NCBI GenBank assembly: GCA_907165275.2 | Contig: OU015666.1 | Location: 9,640,001 to 9,704,000, forward strand | Length of the DNA: 64,000 nt | DNA from: Zygaena filipendulae | Taxonomy: Eukaryota > Arthropoda > Insecta > Lepidoptera > Zygaenidae | Direction of reading: 5' to 3' | Shown here: positions 23,691-44,419 of the stretch, one piece after another | Layout of the letters: the number at the start of each line of letters is the position of its first letter | Numbering within the stretch: the stretch's first letter is position 1 | The notes under the pieces: model-generated | The model's database searches: none | The model's input: the letters and a program-made list of their open reading frames with translations, nothing else | What the model was told of the DNA's origin: nothing | Made by a program: the position numbers and the translations under genes

Positions 23691-24410
23691 TTAAGATTAT
23701 AAATGCGATACCAACTTTGCTTGTTACCTTCTCATGCCAAAACCGTGTCCAAAAATATAAGTAGCAAAACGTTTAGTACAGAGGTTCCCATACTTTTTTT
23801 TCTCATAGACCACTTTAAACATTTTGCTGGATCTGGTGGACCCCCCTGCAGCTATTACATTTACTAACTTACCTCCGAAACCCGAAAAAAGTATGTCTAT
23901 GGCAATCTGCGTTGTGTCTATTTCTCAATCAACTATGAGTTAAAAGTTTTCGAAAAAAAGGTGAGAATTTATATCGCTTTGATTATGTTGTGAGTGGATG
24001 TCATTTAAGCTAAGTTTCAAGGCCAGTCTAAAAAGCGTCTTCATCCAACAGTTGTGGACCCCCATTTTTTTTCCACGCAGCGTAGACCCCTGGGGGTCCA
24101 CCTGGACCACTTTGGGAATCAATGGTTTAGTATGTTGAGTGCTATACTGGACTTTACCTACTCAAATAGTGGGATACGGTGGGATACCTATACCTATTCC
24201 TAGTGCAAAGAATTTATTTATGTAGGTACATCCACACGTACCCGACAGTAGGTACCTACCGGGAACTTTTTTTAAATTACCAGCATGGCCACAGTTCAAC
24301 CGCTGTCCAGATGGGAGATAAGATCAAATGAATATGGTAACGCGTTTCCTCCCACGACAGACTACAACAAAATGGGGGTCGACCCTATAAAAGTACACAA
24401 AAAAAATGCA
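23691..24410. other. No recognisable gene
   Basis: Contains 'ccctgggggtccacctggac' and similar stretches of a possible older repeat near 24080. No exon recognised. Confidence 0.4.
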
Positions 24411-24737
24411 GGCATGATGACTAATTTTTATTTTTTAGTCCGTCTTGTAGATTATTAAAAAATATTGGACACGTATTTTTTCTTTTTTTACGTAACCGAA
24501 AAATAGCGGCGATATATTCAGTTGAAATTTCGCGTGACGTCACTATTCTGACATTTTGTAAGGCGGTTTTAGTGGTTAGTGACGTCACGATCCCCTCATC
24601 CTAGACTTTAATGCGCTTTATCTCTGTATATTTTAATTTATTTAAAAAAGCAAAAAATACGTGTCTATTGTTTTTTTATTTTCTAACGGACGGACTAATT
24701 AGATTTTTGATTTTCAAAAGTAGTCCACATCCCCATT
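24411..24737 (-). mobile_element. CRE-bearing MITE, copy 3
   Basis: Reverse orientation, full length. Starts 'ggcatgatgactaattttta' and ends 'gtagtccacatccccatt'. Both TGACGTCA octamers are intact. Confidence 0.85.
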
Positions 24738-25286
24738 AATATTGTTTATTTGCAAATCGAAACCGTTATTCAGAGCGGCGACATTAACAAACGATCAAAT
24801 AGGTTGGTTGGTGTTCGAGCGACTGTTTGTTTTACGCGAGTTACTGCCAAGTGTGGCGAGGAAATAAACCACTTTTACACGAACCCTCGCACGACAGTTG
24901 CAAATAAGGCGACACACGAAGCACGACACGCGAGTCTTACAAAATGTAAAATGTTGTTCCGTGAGCGATGCTTTCACACTAATGATAACGATAATAATAG
25001 TAATGCTTCGACATTATCTTATAACGACACCTGTCGGGCAATTATTTAACTTTTTTTGCTATAATTTTTTGCGACTGGAAACGTTTTTGCAAATAAAAAA
25101 AGTTTTGCGTTTTGACAACAACATTTCTTGAAGTACCTACATGTTACGTGTATATGTAATTACAAAACCGCCATGTTTCTGAGTTCAATCGAAAAATACA
25201 TAATAGCAACAAAAGCTACATGATTCAAACTAAGACAATTTATATTACCTACGTAGTTATTATTATTTATGGAAGTATTTTTGGAT

Positions 25287-25330
25287 GTATATTATCTGTG
25301 ATAAATATACATTTATCACAGATAATATAC
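25287..25330. repeat. Perfect 20-bp-arm hairpin
   Basis: The arm 'gtatattatctgtgataaat' is exactly reverse-complemented after a 4-nt loop 'atac'. The perfect match with so short a loop is striking. Confidence 0.85.
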
Positions 25331-25407
25331 ATAATATGTAGGTATTACGCACTAAACATCGGTTGTAAGTTACAATAATATCAGGAGTCATGACGTAATA
25401 ATTATGT

Positions 25408-25549
25408 CATTAACACTAGTATTTATTTTTGCTTACGGCTAACCGTCAAGAGGCCCGTCACGGTTCGAACCTTGAGTCTTTCATCAGAGGATAGTTCACG
25501 GTCGTTCTTGACGGTTTACCATACGACGCTATAAATACCAGTGTTAATG
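25408..25549. mobile_element. 142-bp foldback MITE
   Basis: The left arm 'cattaacactagtatttatt' ... 'aaccgtcaaga' pairs with the right arm 'tcttgacggtt' ... 'ataaataccagtgttaatg'. The arms are about 45 bp with few mismatches, leaving a short loop. No coding capacity. Confidence 0.65.
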
Positions 25550-25552
25550 TCT

Positions 25553-26500
25553 CACGATACTTCAAATTCAGCATAACTATATCATACTATTTGATGCCAT
25601 GCGACGACATTAAGTGACGAGTTCTCAAAAATTTATGGCGTTGGCGTTGACGTCACAGAATTACGTTTTCCTGCCTCTATGGGTGGAATCATCTTTGCGT
25701 TTCTGTCGTGTCGTGTCTGTCGTGCGGTGGCTCGTGGGAAAACAGCTTAAGGCAGTGCGAACACCGAAAAAATCCGGTTGCGCAATTTGTATGTGTAACG
25801 GGATTTCCAGATAATATTAACCGAATTTTACAAACCGTTCGGTCAGTGCTTCTATAAAGCACTTTTAATTTTATCTCACGAGTCGTCGACGCATTCTCAT
25901 CAGTTTAAATTATGTACCTATCTATTTAGATTAAAACTATAAACCTATAAATATATGATTGTGTCGTGTCGGTTTCGAATAGCTTAGTTAATTAATTTTA
26001 TACTCACGATAACACTGCCACAGTATTAAATCGGTACTAGGTAGGTAGTAGGCACCCACAAAAGGACGTAGGTATAATATCACTGAATAAGGCATATTTT
26101 CCTGAACTAGGTAGGCAAGTCAGGAAACACGATAATATCCATAGATATTTACAGTACATTCAAAATGTAAGATAAAACTGTCGGCAGCAGGTAGAGGCAA
26201 TCGAGCACAATCTATTCTATTCATGATTATCTCTGATATCAAAATGTATTCAACCATTGTAACTAGGTATATCTACTGAGTAGTGGGTGTCGAGTGACTA
26301 TCGGGAATTCTATACTAGTTGATTATAGGTTACTCGATGGATGTGTCATTCGGTAGGTAGGGTTGGTACTTGGTACCTACGTGGAGTCGGAACTCGGAAC
26401 TAATTGGGTTCGATCAATTGCAGCGAGTGCGTGCCAGCGGCAGCGCCTCGCCAGCCACCGCTGTCCCACCACCCTCCGGGCCTAATCTCTCGAAACTTTT
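25553..26500. other. No recognisable gene
   Basis: AT-rich DNA left of the ZSWIM-like exon, presumably part of its first intron. No second exon of that gene was found in the minus frames here. Confidence 0.4.
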
Positions 26501-27085
26501 ATGACTTGCCGCATGAATAATTTCCGAACGGAGCCGCCTATCGATCGCTCACGTTCAGGTTTTTATTTATACAGAGAGCGCGGGTGGGCGAGGCGCATAT
26601 TAGTAAACAAGCGCAGGCGCGCGGCTCTCGTGCGGTGTTGCTCTGTGGTGCAGTAGGTAGGTACGTGGGTACATACTGAGTGTACGTGATAATGTACGCA
26701 CCGACTTGCAGCACGTTCTCCACGCATCCAGCCTCGAGCAGCTTCAGGCCGCGGCAGAAGGCGATGTTGCGGTGATCGTCGGGCGGCGCTCGCGCCAGAG
26801 ACGAGTACATGCAGATGTCCCGCTCGTCCCGCGGGAATGACCAGTACACGACGCGCCGCTGCACCGGCTCCGGTATGCGTTCGTAGCGTTCCTCGATGCA
26901 CTGGAACGGGATCGTCGCGGCCACTATTTTGGCAGTGATGTCGAGCAGAGTCGACGGCGCTCGGGAGCGGCAACACACTCGCGGCGCACACGCGGCCATG
27001 GCGCTCGCTCGGCCTCTCGGAGCGGACTGGCGCGGAGCAGGCGGCGGCGGTCGGCGGCCGCCCCTCGCCCCTCCGTAGTGATGTA
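26500..27085 (-). promoter_or_regulatory. GC-rich block around ZSWIM first coding exon
   Basis: Clearly higher in G+C and CpG than its surroundings, as often at first exons of conserved developmental genes. Two further GC-rich blocks lie upstream on the minus strand at 27610-27710 and 28230-28480. The transcription start cannot be placed by eye; upstream untranslated exons are possible. Confidence 0.4.
26702..26999 (-). CDS. ZSWIM4/5/6-family protein, first coding exon
   Basis: 298-nt exon from ATG (26999) to a donor 'gtcg|gtgcgt' (26702), ending in phase 1. The predicted 99 residues include I-E-E-R-Y-E-R-I-P-E-P-V-Q, then V-V-Y-W-S-F-P-R-D-E-R, I-C-M-Y-S-S, and finally L-K-L-L-E-A-G-C-V-E-N-V-L-Q-V-G. 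This order matches the N-terminus of vertebrate ZSWIM5/6, where the same blocks precede the SWIM zinc finger. Relatives are described as cullin-linked substrate receptors; that role is inferred from the family. The SWIM domain itself is not in this exon. No second exon is recognisable in the 26.7 kb to the left, so intron 1 is probably very long and contains the copia element. An overlapping frame on the same strand is a shadow. Confidence 0.82.
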
Positions 27086-28230
27086 ATGCTGTCGATTATT
27101 TAGCAATCGCATTATTGCTAACAGCATAGTAGGTTTCCAATAACGTTATTTATTTATTGTGTCGTTTAAGAGGGCTGTTGCTGCTTTTAATGTTGTTGCT
27201 GTAAAAAAAAACAAAGCTACAGTTTTAACTTGTTTTTTAAGAAATCTTTGATATAGCAAGATAAAGGAATCATAATATTGTGTTGACCCAAAACCCAGTA
27301 ATGATTTATTAAAATTCATCCGGTATTTCTCTGTGAATCACGAATTCACGATGCGTGTTTAAACGAATCGATAACAATTTGAACCAGTGCCCGAACAAGT
27401 ACCACCATAAATTCTTCTTGATTATTAGAAATTAGTGTTAACTATAAATGTATATTATTTTCGAGGTTAATTAAATGAAGTGGCTATAGTTTTGTCTAGG
27501 TTTAAATTTAACGTAGCACTCTCAGTTTAGTTTTGACTTAAATAGCATCGGTAATCATAAGCTATTTAAAATCGCAATGCTGTGATTTTGTTTAAATAAA
27601 TAGCATCCCTATTAACTGTGCGGCCTAACCCGAAACCGCACGCCCCTCGCCGCGCCCGGGGCGCGCCCCGCCGCCCGCGGACCCATGGGGATGCGCGTCC
27701 CAAATCGACATACTGCTATAAATTATTCATTTGGCAGGCATAATGTGCGATATTTATTATTAAAAGTTGGCATTTTATGTTGTTTTTCTGAGGCAGCGAA
27801 TAAAATCAATACCGTTGTAGAAACGAGTTATGATTTATTAACATAGCTTAATTGCGATGGCATTTCAGTAATTAAACTAGTTCATGACGATAACTTGAAA
27901 TTTAATTATGATAAAATTTATAATCGAAACAATTGGCTAGCTATATAAATTTATTATTATGATAAAAAATTAAATAAGTACAATAATGTTATTACATAAT
28001 TATTATATTGTGCGATCCAGGTACGATTACTGTTGCGACTTGCGAATGTAGTCAGCGCAGAAAACTATAAATATTTAATTATTAATCATTATTGTTTTAG
28101 AAAAAAAATTGGAAAGTTTTGTAACGGTTAATATTTTTATACCTATCATATTCCTAATTCGATGAATTTTCTTTAAAAACAATAGCTAGCTCACTTAGCT
28201 GAGCTGCCGCTTATGTTTGTAATCCGACAA
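27086..28230. other. Upstream region of ZSWIM-like gene
   Basis: AT-rich apart from a GC-rich core at 27610-27710 ('cgccgcgcccggggcgcgcc'). Possible untranslated first exon or enhancer of the minus-strand gene; no coding exon seen. Confidence 0.3.
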
Positions 28231-28480
28231 ACCCTCGTCTCCTCGCATTACACAAACGAAGGGGAAAGGGCTGTTTGCGCGGTGCGGGACGGGGTGAATT
28301 AACAGCTGATGACAGGGACGCGGGGGCGGGACGGGGGGCGCCCGTGGCTCACCTCCAGGGCGGCGGGGAGGGGGGGGGGGGGGGACTCAGACGACGTCAG
28401 GTGTCCGTGTCGCGGCACAGCTGTGATTCCAGCGCCGCGCCGCTTGACGCGCGCGCTGCAGCCGCTGAGTTGTGAAGGTG
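28230..28480. promoter_or_regulatory. GC-rich block with 15-G run
   Basis: Strongly purine- and G-rich on the plus strand, with an uninterrupted run of 15 G at 28370-28384 preceded by several GGG/GGGG blocks. This could form a G-quadruplex. It lies about 1.3 kb upstream of the ZSWIM-like start. The short overlapping frames here are low-complexity. Confidence 0.4.
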
Positions 28481-29630
28481 CGTCGGACGAACGTTGACCT
28501 CAATTTGTTTATCTATCCGACTGACTGAGCTATCTCCGGCCAGTTATTTATTTCATAAATTATTCAAGGACAAACATTAACCAAAAAGATCCGAAATGAA
28601 CAGTAGGTAACCGATATCCGGTAGGAACAGGAAGTTAGTATCGAACTTGCTGAATATTTTTACAGATTCTTTGATCTCAGTAGATTTACTTTGCTAACAG
28701 GTCACTCAACAAGTCCCGAAACTAACTACAGAAATATGAAAACCTGGCTAATTACCGAGCTGACCAACCCGTACAGTCAGCATGTAAAGTAGCTACGCAA
28801 ATCAGGTGTGCACCTGTATGCATCTATAGATGGCTTGAGATTAAACCCGATAAAAACCCTGCCGTTTTCGGGTTTGAGCGCGATAAAAGACCGTAAAAGG
28901 CTTGCTTTTACCGAGTTTAAACCCAAGCACCGGGTCGATGGCCCATCTATAAGTGCTACACATTCAAAGTGACCCCCTTCCTCCTTCTGACAAATTGACC
29001 TCCTTACTACTGTCACAGCTAGAGTATTGGATGTAATGTGTCATAGTTAAAAAGTTTATTCACTTACCATCGTGTACCACTTGCCCGTTTGCCCCCTATG
29101 ACATAAAAAAAAATAAAAAAAAAAAGTTTTTTTTTAAATGTGAAATGCCACGAAAACCTGTATCTGTAGTCTGTACCTACTGATAGTACTAATCTGGGAG
29201 CACGGTGGTGCCCCCGCCAAGACGAGCCAAGCGAAGCGGGAACACTACCTACCTTTTCTCGAAGCACTTCTTCTTTTTTTTGAACCCTTATAACTTGGGT
29301 TTGGATTATACCAGATAAACGAAATTCTCGGGATATATTGTCAATAGCCGACTTATCAAACATATAAAGTTTTAATTGCACAGCTCTTATACTTTCGAAT
29401 TTATTGATATCTAAAAAACCCTGATTTCGTCACTGACTCACTGATATTCATCAAAGTTCTTAGGGTATTTCCTAATGTCCTAGAAAGCTGAAATTTGGCA
29501 TGTTAGCTAGTATTAGTACACAAACAACAAAAAAATTATAAAACTTGTAACTTTTATCCCCCAACCCCTTAAACTAGGGGATGGAAGTTTGTATGAGAAT
29601 TCCGCAATTTTGACTTACAAAAAGAAATGA
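28481..29630. other. No recognisable gene
   Basis: Includes a short imperfect inverted pair, 'ctatagatggcttgag' near 28824 and 'atggcccatctataag' near 28938, perhaps the ends of a decayed MITE. No exon recognised. Confidence 0.35.
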
Positions 29631-29631
29631 A

Positions 29632-30064
29632 ATCCCACCAAAACCTTATTCACGTAAAATGATGCCAAGACGAGTCTATATGAAGGGCCCTGTCAAAAAG
29701 TTATTATACATTTATATTTATATTATTATATATTAATATAATTAAAATATTAGCTAAGGTGTAGAGTTTGAGAAGTTAGGCCTTGTAGAGTTAGGGTGTG
29801 TAGAGTTATTAAGCTTGGCTCTACATGAGATCTGGGGGTCGATTTTTGAATCGCTCGAATTACTTTCACGCACGGAATCGCGAATTCACATGCGAATAAT
29901 CCTCATACATTTTTTAAGCATTCACGCGTGAATCTTGCAATTCCGTGTGCGAATAGTAATTCGAGCGATTCAAAAATCGACCACCTGACAACTTTTTGAC
30001 AGTGCCCGTCATATGAACTCGTCTTGGCATCATTTTAGGTACATGAATATGTTTTTGGTGGGAT
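29632..30064. mobile_element. 433-bp foldback MITE with nested inverted repeats
   Basis: The outer arms of about 80 bp start 'atcccaccaaaa' on the left and end 'tttttggtgggat' on the right; both include 'aaaatgatgccaagacgagt' or its complement. An inner pair, 'ggtcgatttttgaatcgctc' (from about 29838) and its complement (to about 29983), nests inside. A fragment of the same outer arm is at 60234-60300. No coding capacity. Confidence 0.75.
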
Positions 30065-30105
30065 ACTATATATGTATACTGACTTTCACTAATTTGGTAT
30101 TCTCC

Positions 30106-30420
30106 AAGGTATGAATATCAAAATTCTAATTAGTCCGTCAGTTAGAAAATAAAAAAATAATAGACACGTATTTTTTGCTTTTTCAATTTAATGAAAATGA
30201 ACATAGATAAAGCGCCTTAAAGTTTAGGGTGGGGGGCTCGTGACGTCAATATTCATTATAAGCGCCATACAAACCGCACCGAATTGTGACGTCACGCGAA
30301 ATTTCAACTCAATGTATCTCTGTTATTTTTTGAGTACGTAAAAAAAGAAAAAATACGAGTCCAATATTTTTTACTAATCTACACGACGTACTAAAAAAAA
30401 AATTTTGTCAAGTAGCCAAT
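30106..30420 (+). mobile_element. CRE-bearing MITE, copy 4
   Basis: The left terminus is eroded. The centre carries 'gctcgtgacgtcaatattca' and 'attgtgacgtcacgcgaaat', so one flank of the first octamer has drifted. It ends 'gtcaagtagccaatt', a variant terminus. Confidence 0.8.
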
Positions 30421-31059
30421 TGAATATGAACATAATATAGTACATATTATACCTACGGTACTTACATAAAAGATCTATTTTTTTTTTTTGTCTGTCCGTC
30501 TGTCTGCTACGACAGATATACTAGAGATAAGCATCTCTGAAACGTCTGGACCGATTTTGACGGGACTTTCACTCGAAGATAGCCAACGTTATAAGGAGTA
30601 ACTCAGGCTACTTTTATTTTAGAAAAAAATATGTGTTATAAGGTGCTGTATTGGACAATAATTTTCACAGTGACGGTTTTGTATGTGCTCAAGAAGATAT
30701 ACAGCTGATTTCTTCGGATTCCTCCAAGAGCTCCGAGAAAGTTCTTGCAAGCTATAGTAGGTACTAGGTACCTACCGTGGCTTGCAATTTCAAACCGTAC
30801 AACGAAGCATTTCAATTGAAAATATATTGATCGAATTAATTTTACTTGAAACTGGCTAAATGTATTATATGCGAAAGTCCATAAAAAAAAGGAAGAAAAG
30901 AAAAGAATCTGTGCTTACTCGCTAACTATATTAGTATTATTATTTATTAATAATCTTTTCTTTACGTACCTACACGTATTATATTTTGTAATAACGTAAA
31001 ATTACGTACTCAATTAATAGGTAAAGTATTAAATTATCTGTGATAGTAGTTAAGTTTAA
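30421..31059. other. No recognisable gene
   Basis: AT-rich, with a family-1-like tail near 30520-30620 ('gaccgattttgacgggactt'). No exon. Confidence 0.4.
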
Positions 31060-31384
31060 AATAGGAATGTTGACGACTTTTGAAAATCAAAATTCTAATT
31101 AGTCCGCTTTGTGGATTAATAAAAAATATTGGACACGTTCTTTTATGCTTTTTCAAATAAATGAAATATAGATATAACGCAATAAAGTTTAGAGTGGGGG
31201 CTCGTGACGTCATTAACCGCTATAAGCCCCAATACAAACTGTACCAGATAGTGACATCACGCGAAATTTCAACTCAATGTATCGCCATTATAATTTGATT
31301 ACCTAAAAAAGGAAAAATACGTGTCCAATATTTTTTACTAATCTACAAACCGGACTAAAAAAAAAATTAATCAAATAGCCCATT
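31060..31384 (+). mobile_element. CRE-bearing MITE, copy 5
   Basis: Starts 'aataggaatgttgacgactt' and ends 'atcaaatagccca'. The first site is 'cgtgacgtcatt'; the second has mutated to 'agtgacatcacg', so one CRE is broken. Confidence 0.8.
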
Positions 31385-31644
31385 AAGCAGTCCCAATTTT
31401 AAAAGCGCTTCAGGCGCTGCAAAATTCCAAATCCAAACATCTCTAGGTGAACCTATTTCTCGGCGCAGACCGAGGAAATCCCGGCATTGAGTATCTACTT
31501 ATTTGTTTATATACCTGCCAGACGTAGATAGGTACACTGCCTTCAGTATACATACATACCCAAAGGTCACTAGCCTCTTGCCATATTTTTGCAACACAAT
31601 CAGCTTGATCTTTGATGTCTATTACCTATATACCTACGTAATTA

Positions 31645-31795
31645 ACAGCCGTACTCGAAGTCGTTCATTAAATTAATGTTAATTGGCATTAAACTAAATT
31701 TAACTTAATTAGTTAAATGCGTAAAGTGAGCAGTTAAAAAAAAATCTTTACTTAAAATTAAGTGATCATTAAAACGACTCTGAGTGCGGCCGTAA
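31645..31795. mobile_element. Foldback MITE, 'gagtcgttttaat' family, copy 1
   Basis: The ends 'gccgtactcgaagtcgttca' and 'aaacgactctgagtgcggc' are inverted, around a core with 'aattaatgttaattggcatt'. A fuller copy lies at 58797-59020. Confidence 0.55.
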
Positions 31796-31823
31796 GTAAC
31801 TAATTCATATTATTTATTTACTA

Positions 31824-32040
31824 AGCTGTTCCCTGCGGTTTCAACCGCGGTAATTTCAAAGTTCCCGCGGGAATTCCGGAATAAAAAGTACCCTATGTGT
31901 TAATCTGATGTATAAGCTATATTATTGTAAAGTTTCATTTAAATCCATCCAGTAGTTTTTGCGTGAAAGAGTAACAAACATCCATCCATCCATCCATCCA
32001 TACATACTTACAAACTTTCGCGTTTATAATTTTAGTAGGA
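31824..32040 (-). repeat. Family-1a repeat with (CATC)n
   Basis: 'aagctgttccctgcggtttc', 'ttcccgcgggaattccggaa', 'taaaaagtaccctatgtgtt', 'agtttttgcgtgaaagagta', about five catc units, 'actttcgcgtttataatttt'. Confidence 0.7.
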
Positions 32041-32750
32041 TTTTATCTGTAGGGTTAGTACATATCTGTTTGTTACGAGAAACCGCAACACTCTATACAT
32101 CGTGACGTTATTATCTACTTTCGGCTCTAGTGGGAAACGGTAATAATATTCAACGAATACTGGGAAAACCGCGAATCAATATCGAGTTCCGAATTTAAAT
32201 TGTATGTCCCCGCCATTTTTGTCAGATCTAATGAACTATTAAACTGCAATTTGGCTGCGCGACGGTGGCTAGATGGCGCCATGCGCACGTATTGATCGGC
32301 TCGGGGGGGCCAAGTTCTCGACATCAACTTTTGCCAAGTCACGGAATGTATTGCTGGCCATTGTGGCGAAAAATGGCGGGGAGGAGAGTGGGCTCAGATG
32401 GGATACTGGATGCCAGTAATGCCACCCGACGGCCGACCCGAACGCTTTTGTTGCTGCAGCGATTACATTATCTGCATTGTTGGTTTATAGTACTCTTTAC
32501 GTATCTAGTAGGTTTAGTTTGAACTACATACATTAGATTTATTAGATTAGAACTAAATGAACAAATGCTTAACGGTTGATTGAAATGAAATCTTACACCA
32601 CGGCGCTGAATTGAGCGTCCTAATTTCTTTTGCATAATGATAATGATATTGTATTATGTAGTAAGTTGTTTCAGAACTATTAACTAGGACAATAACCTAT
32701 AACCAATAACCTATTCAAAATGTTTCAAATACAAATATTGTTTTGGTTCT
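32041..32750. other. Spacer downstream of gene A
   Basis: Contains a GC-richer stretch at 32260-32470 with overlapping open frames on both strands. Their residues match no family I know. No gene is called. Confidence 0.35.
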
Positions 32751-32855
32751 ATATTTACTTACCATTGATTATTATTATCTACAAATTGTAATATCCTTCC
32801 TGATTACTACTGAATGACTATAATATTTGATTGATGAGACCGTCGGCTGAGAAAT

Positions 32856-32861
32856 TTTATT
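32856..32861 (-). terminator. Possible poly(A) signal of gene A
   Basis: AATAAA on the minus strand, about 800 bp beyond the gene A stop codon, within a segment (about 32755-33084) duplicated at 44420-44740. The copy downstream of gene B keeps the same hexamer at 44463-44468. The distance to the stop is partly due to the MITE at 33085-33422. Inference only. Confidence 0.4.
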
Positions 32862-33084
32862 TAAGAACTGAGACTCGCTCTACCGTTAATTTGTCGAACG
32901 ACATCGTCACACACAACGCTAGAAGCATGGGCTTCATCTACCCCACGTTGAGTATAGCCAATGATGCAGCAGCTTCCTCCGATTTTGTTTATCCAAAGCA
33001 ATAGCAACTAGATGGCGTCTATATACAGAAGGCACTCGTCCTGTTGGTCTGTTTAGTGAATCTATTGCTACGCTAGGTGTGCCG

Positions 33085-33422
33085 AATGGGGATGTGGACT
33101 ACTTTTGAAAATAAAAATTCAAACTAGTCCGTCAGACGTCAGTTAGAAATTAAAAAAACAATAGACACGTATTTTTTGCTTTTTTAAATAAATTAAAATA
33201 TACAGAGATAAAGCGCATTAAAGTTTAGGGTGAGGGGGTCGTGACGTCACTAACCGCTAAAACCGCCATACAAACTGTCAGAATAGTGACGTCATGCGAA
33301 ATTTCAACTCACTATATCGCCGTAATTTTTTGATTACGTAAAAAAAGAAAAAATACGTGTCCAATATTTTTTAATAATCTACAAGACGGACTAAAAAATA
33401 AAAATTAGTCAACATGCCCATT
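33085..33422 (+). mobile_element. CRE-bearing MITE, copy 6, in the 3' flank of gene A
   Basis: Full length, starting 'aatggggatgtggactactt' and ending 'gtcaacatgcccatt'. The first CRE is intact ('cgtgacgtcactaac'); the second reads 'agtgacgtcatgcg', still an intact octamer. The duplicated segment beyond gene B has no MITE at the matching position (near 44695), which gives an empty site. Confidence 0.85.
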
Positions 33423-33660
33423 CAATTCCTGCATCAGAGTATTCAGGTTGTGCTCTGCTTATTTTCAGCAATTTCAGTATCAGATGGCATTATGCAATAA
33501 ATTGCAAGCAATATCAATATTGGATTTGGTGTGAAAATGTTGCTCAAATAGATACAGATCAAATAAATTGAGAATGATTTACTTAGAAAAGTTAAAAAAT
33601 ATAGGTAATAAAGCTGTTGATCTGATCTTGATTTGATCTCCAGTGCCTCATCGTCGTGCA

Positions 33661-43129
<9,469 letters not shown>

Positions 43130-43440
43130 TGTAACATTTTGTACGCGCGTACACTTGCGTTGAATATCACTATAAGTAACTAATGCACAATGTTATTCTT
43201 TATTGAAAAACTGTATGGTTTCACGAAAACTGTTAACTAACTGTGTGATTTGGGTACACGAATACACTATAAGCGGTTTATCAAAATGTAATCCGTAGCA
43301 ATATGGTCCTTCCGGTACGATAGTGGCACAGCTCCCGACTACTCCGGCCGCCGATAACCGACAATTGAGTCAGATGATATTATGCCGACGCACGATTCAA
43401 TCAAAAAATCGACATTATAATATTATTATTGCACAACTAC
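43130..43440 (-). promoter_or_regulatory. 5' flank of gene A, duplicated at gene B
   Basis: Aligns by eye with 54347-54930 (upstream of gene B): shared 'acttgcgttg', 'aatatcacta', 'gtttgggtac' style blocks, 'ataagcggttta' and 'acgatagtgg'. Similarity resumes after the gene B MITE at 'caacgcacgattc' versus 'gacgcacgattc'. So the duplicated unit includes promoter DNA. No TATA box can be assigned firmly. Confidence 0.55.
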
Positions 43441-44419
43441 GAGTAAATTGTAAATCCCCTAATGTGACAATAGACTGTTATACCTAATTGAAGCTTACTA
43501 ACTTATGAAACTAACTAACTAACTTAGTCTTCGATACTAATGCAAGTCTTACTAAGACAAACTTAACCATTTCAAGGTCGTTAATTTAGAAAAACGCAGA
43601 CAGTTAATCCACTTGACAACCCTCCACAAAATTATCCACAACCCTCTCGACAGTCGACACATCGGTTCTTTCATATATTCTGATTAACGTGCCCACAAAA
43701 ATTTACAGACAAAATAGGAAATAATATCTTACGTTTCACATCCCAATTTGTAATACCCTAATTATATAAAAACTTTTTCCGACTTCCGATTTAAATGAAT
43801 CAGAATTAAAATATGATGCTCCAGGCTAAGCTTAATCTAACTGTGAAAACTGCATGCCAATTTGTTCAATAGATTTGGAGATTATCGTGAACAGGCAGAC
43901 AGTCAGACAGAAAAGAGATTTAAAAAGTTTTTGGTGTGGTGGTTACTATTCTTTTATCGCCCCTTCTCAACTAATGTACTATATTATCTGTGACTATTGG
44001 TAAAAATCAAAGACATTTTAAGAGAATAGACGAACAATAGAAACTTCTACTATGCAATCCTCGTTAACCAATTTTTGCGGGGTAAATGATCAAAATAAAA
44101 ACCAATCACATTGTTGGGACGCAATCAACTACCAGTCACCACAAAGTACATTTCAAATAGCCAATCACATCGCTTTCCGCCAAGTGGTATCTATAGACAA
44201 TAGTCTCTGCTAGCAAACGGCATTTTGCTAGCATGAGATCATTTGACTGCTGCCTGGTTCAAGGGGAAAGCTTAGTGGCTGAGCGTATTGTCAATCTATT
44301 CTCTTTCAATATCTTTGGTTAAAATATTCAATGTACAGAATCGCGAATTCTCTTTAATAGACTAGAATCATCAGAGGAAAAGTTTGTGTGAACTAGTTTT
44401 TCTAGATGTTAATGCTCTT
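43441..44419. other. Spacer between gene A and duplicated 3' flank
   Basis: AT-rich; contains a family-1-like tail near 43850-43920 ('tcgtgaacaggcagacagtc'). No exon. The breakpoint of the duplication should lie here. Confidence 0.4.

Noticed and set aside
24750..25049. 99-codon plus frame
   Set aside because: No domain, overlapped by other chance frames, starts at the edge of a MITE.
26563..26991. Second minus frame of 142 codons over the ZSWIM exon
   Set aside because: Frame-shifted shadow; only the other frame gives the conserved ZSWIM5/6 blocks.
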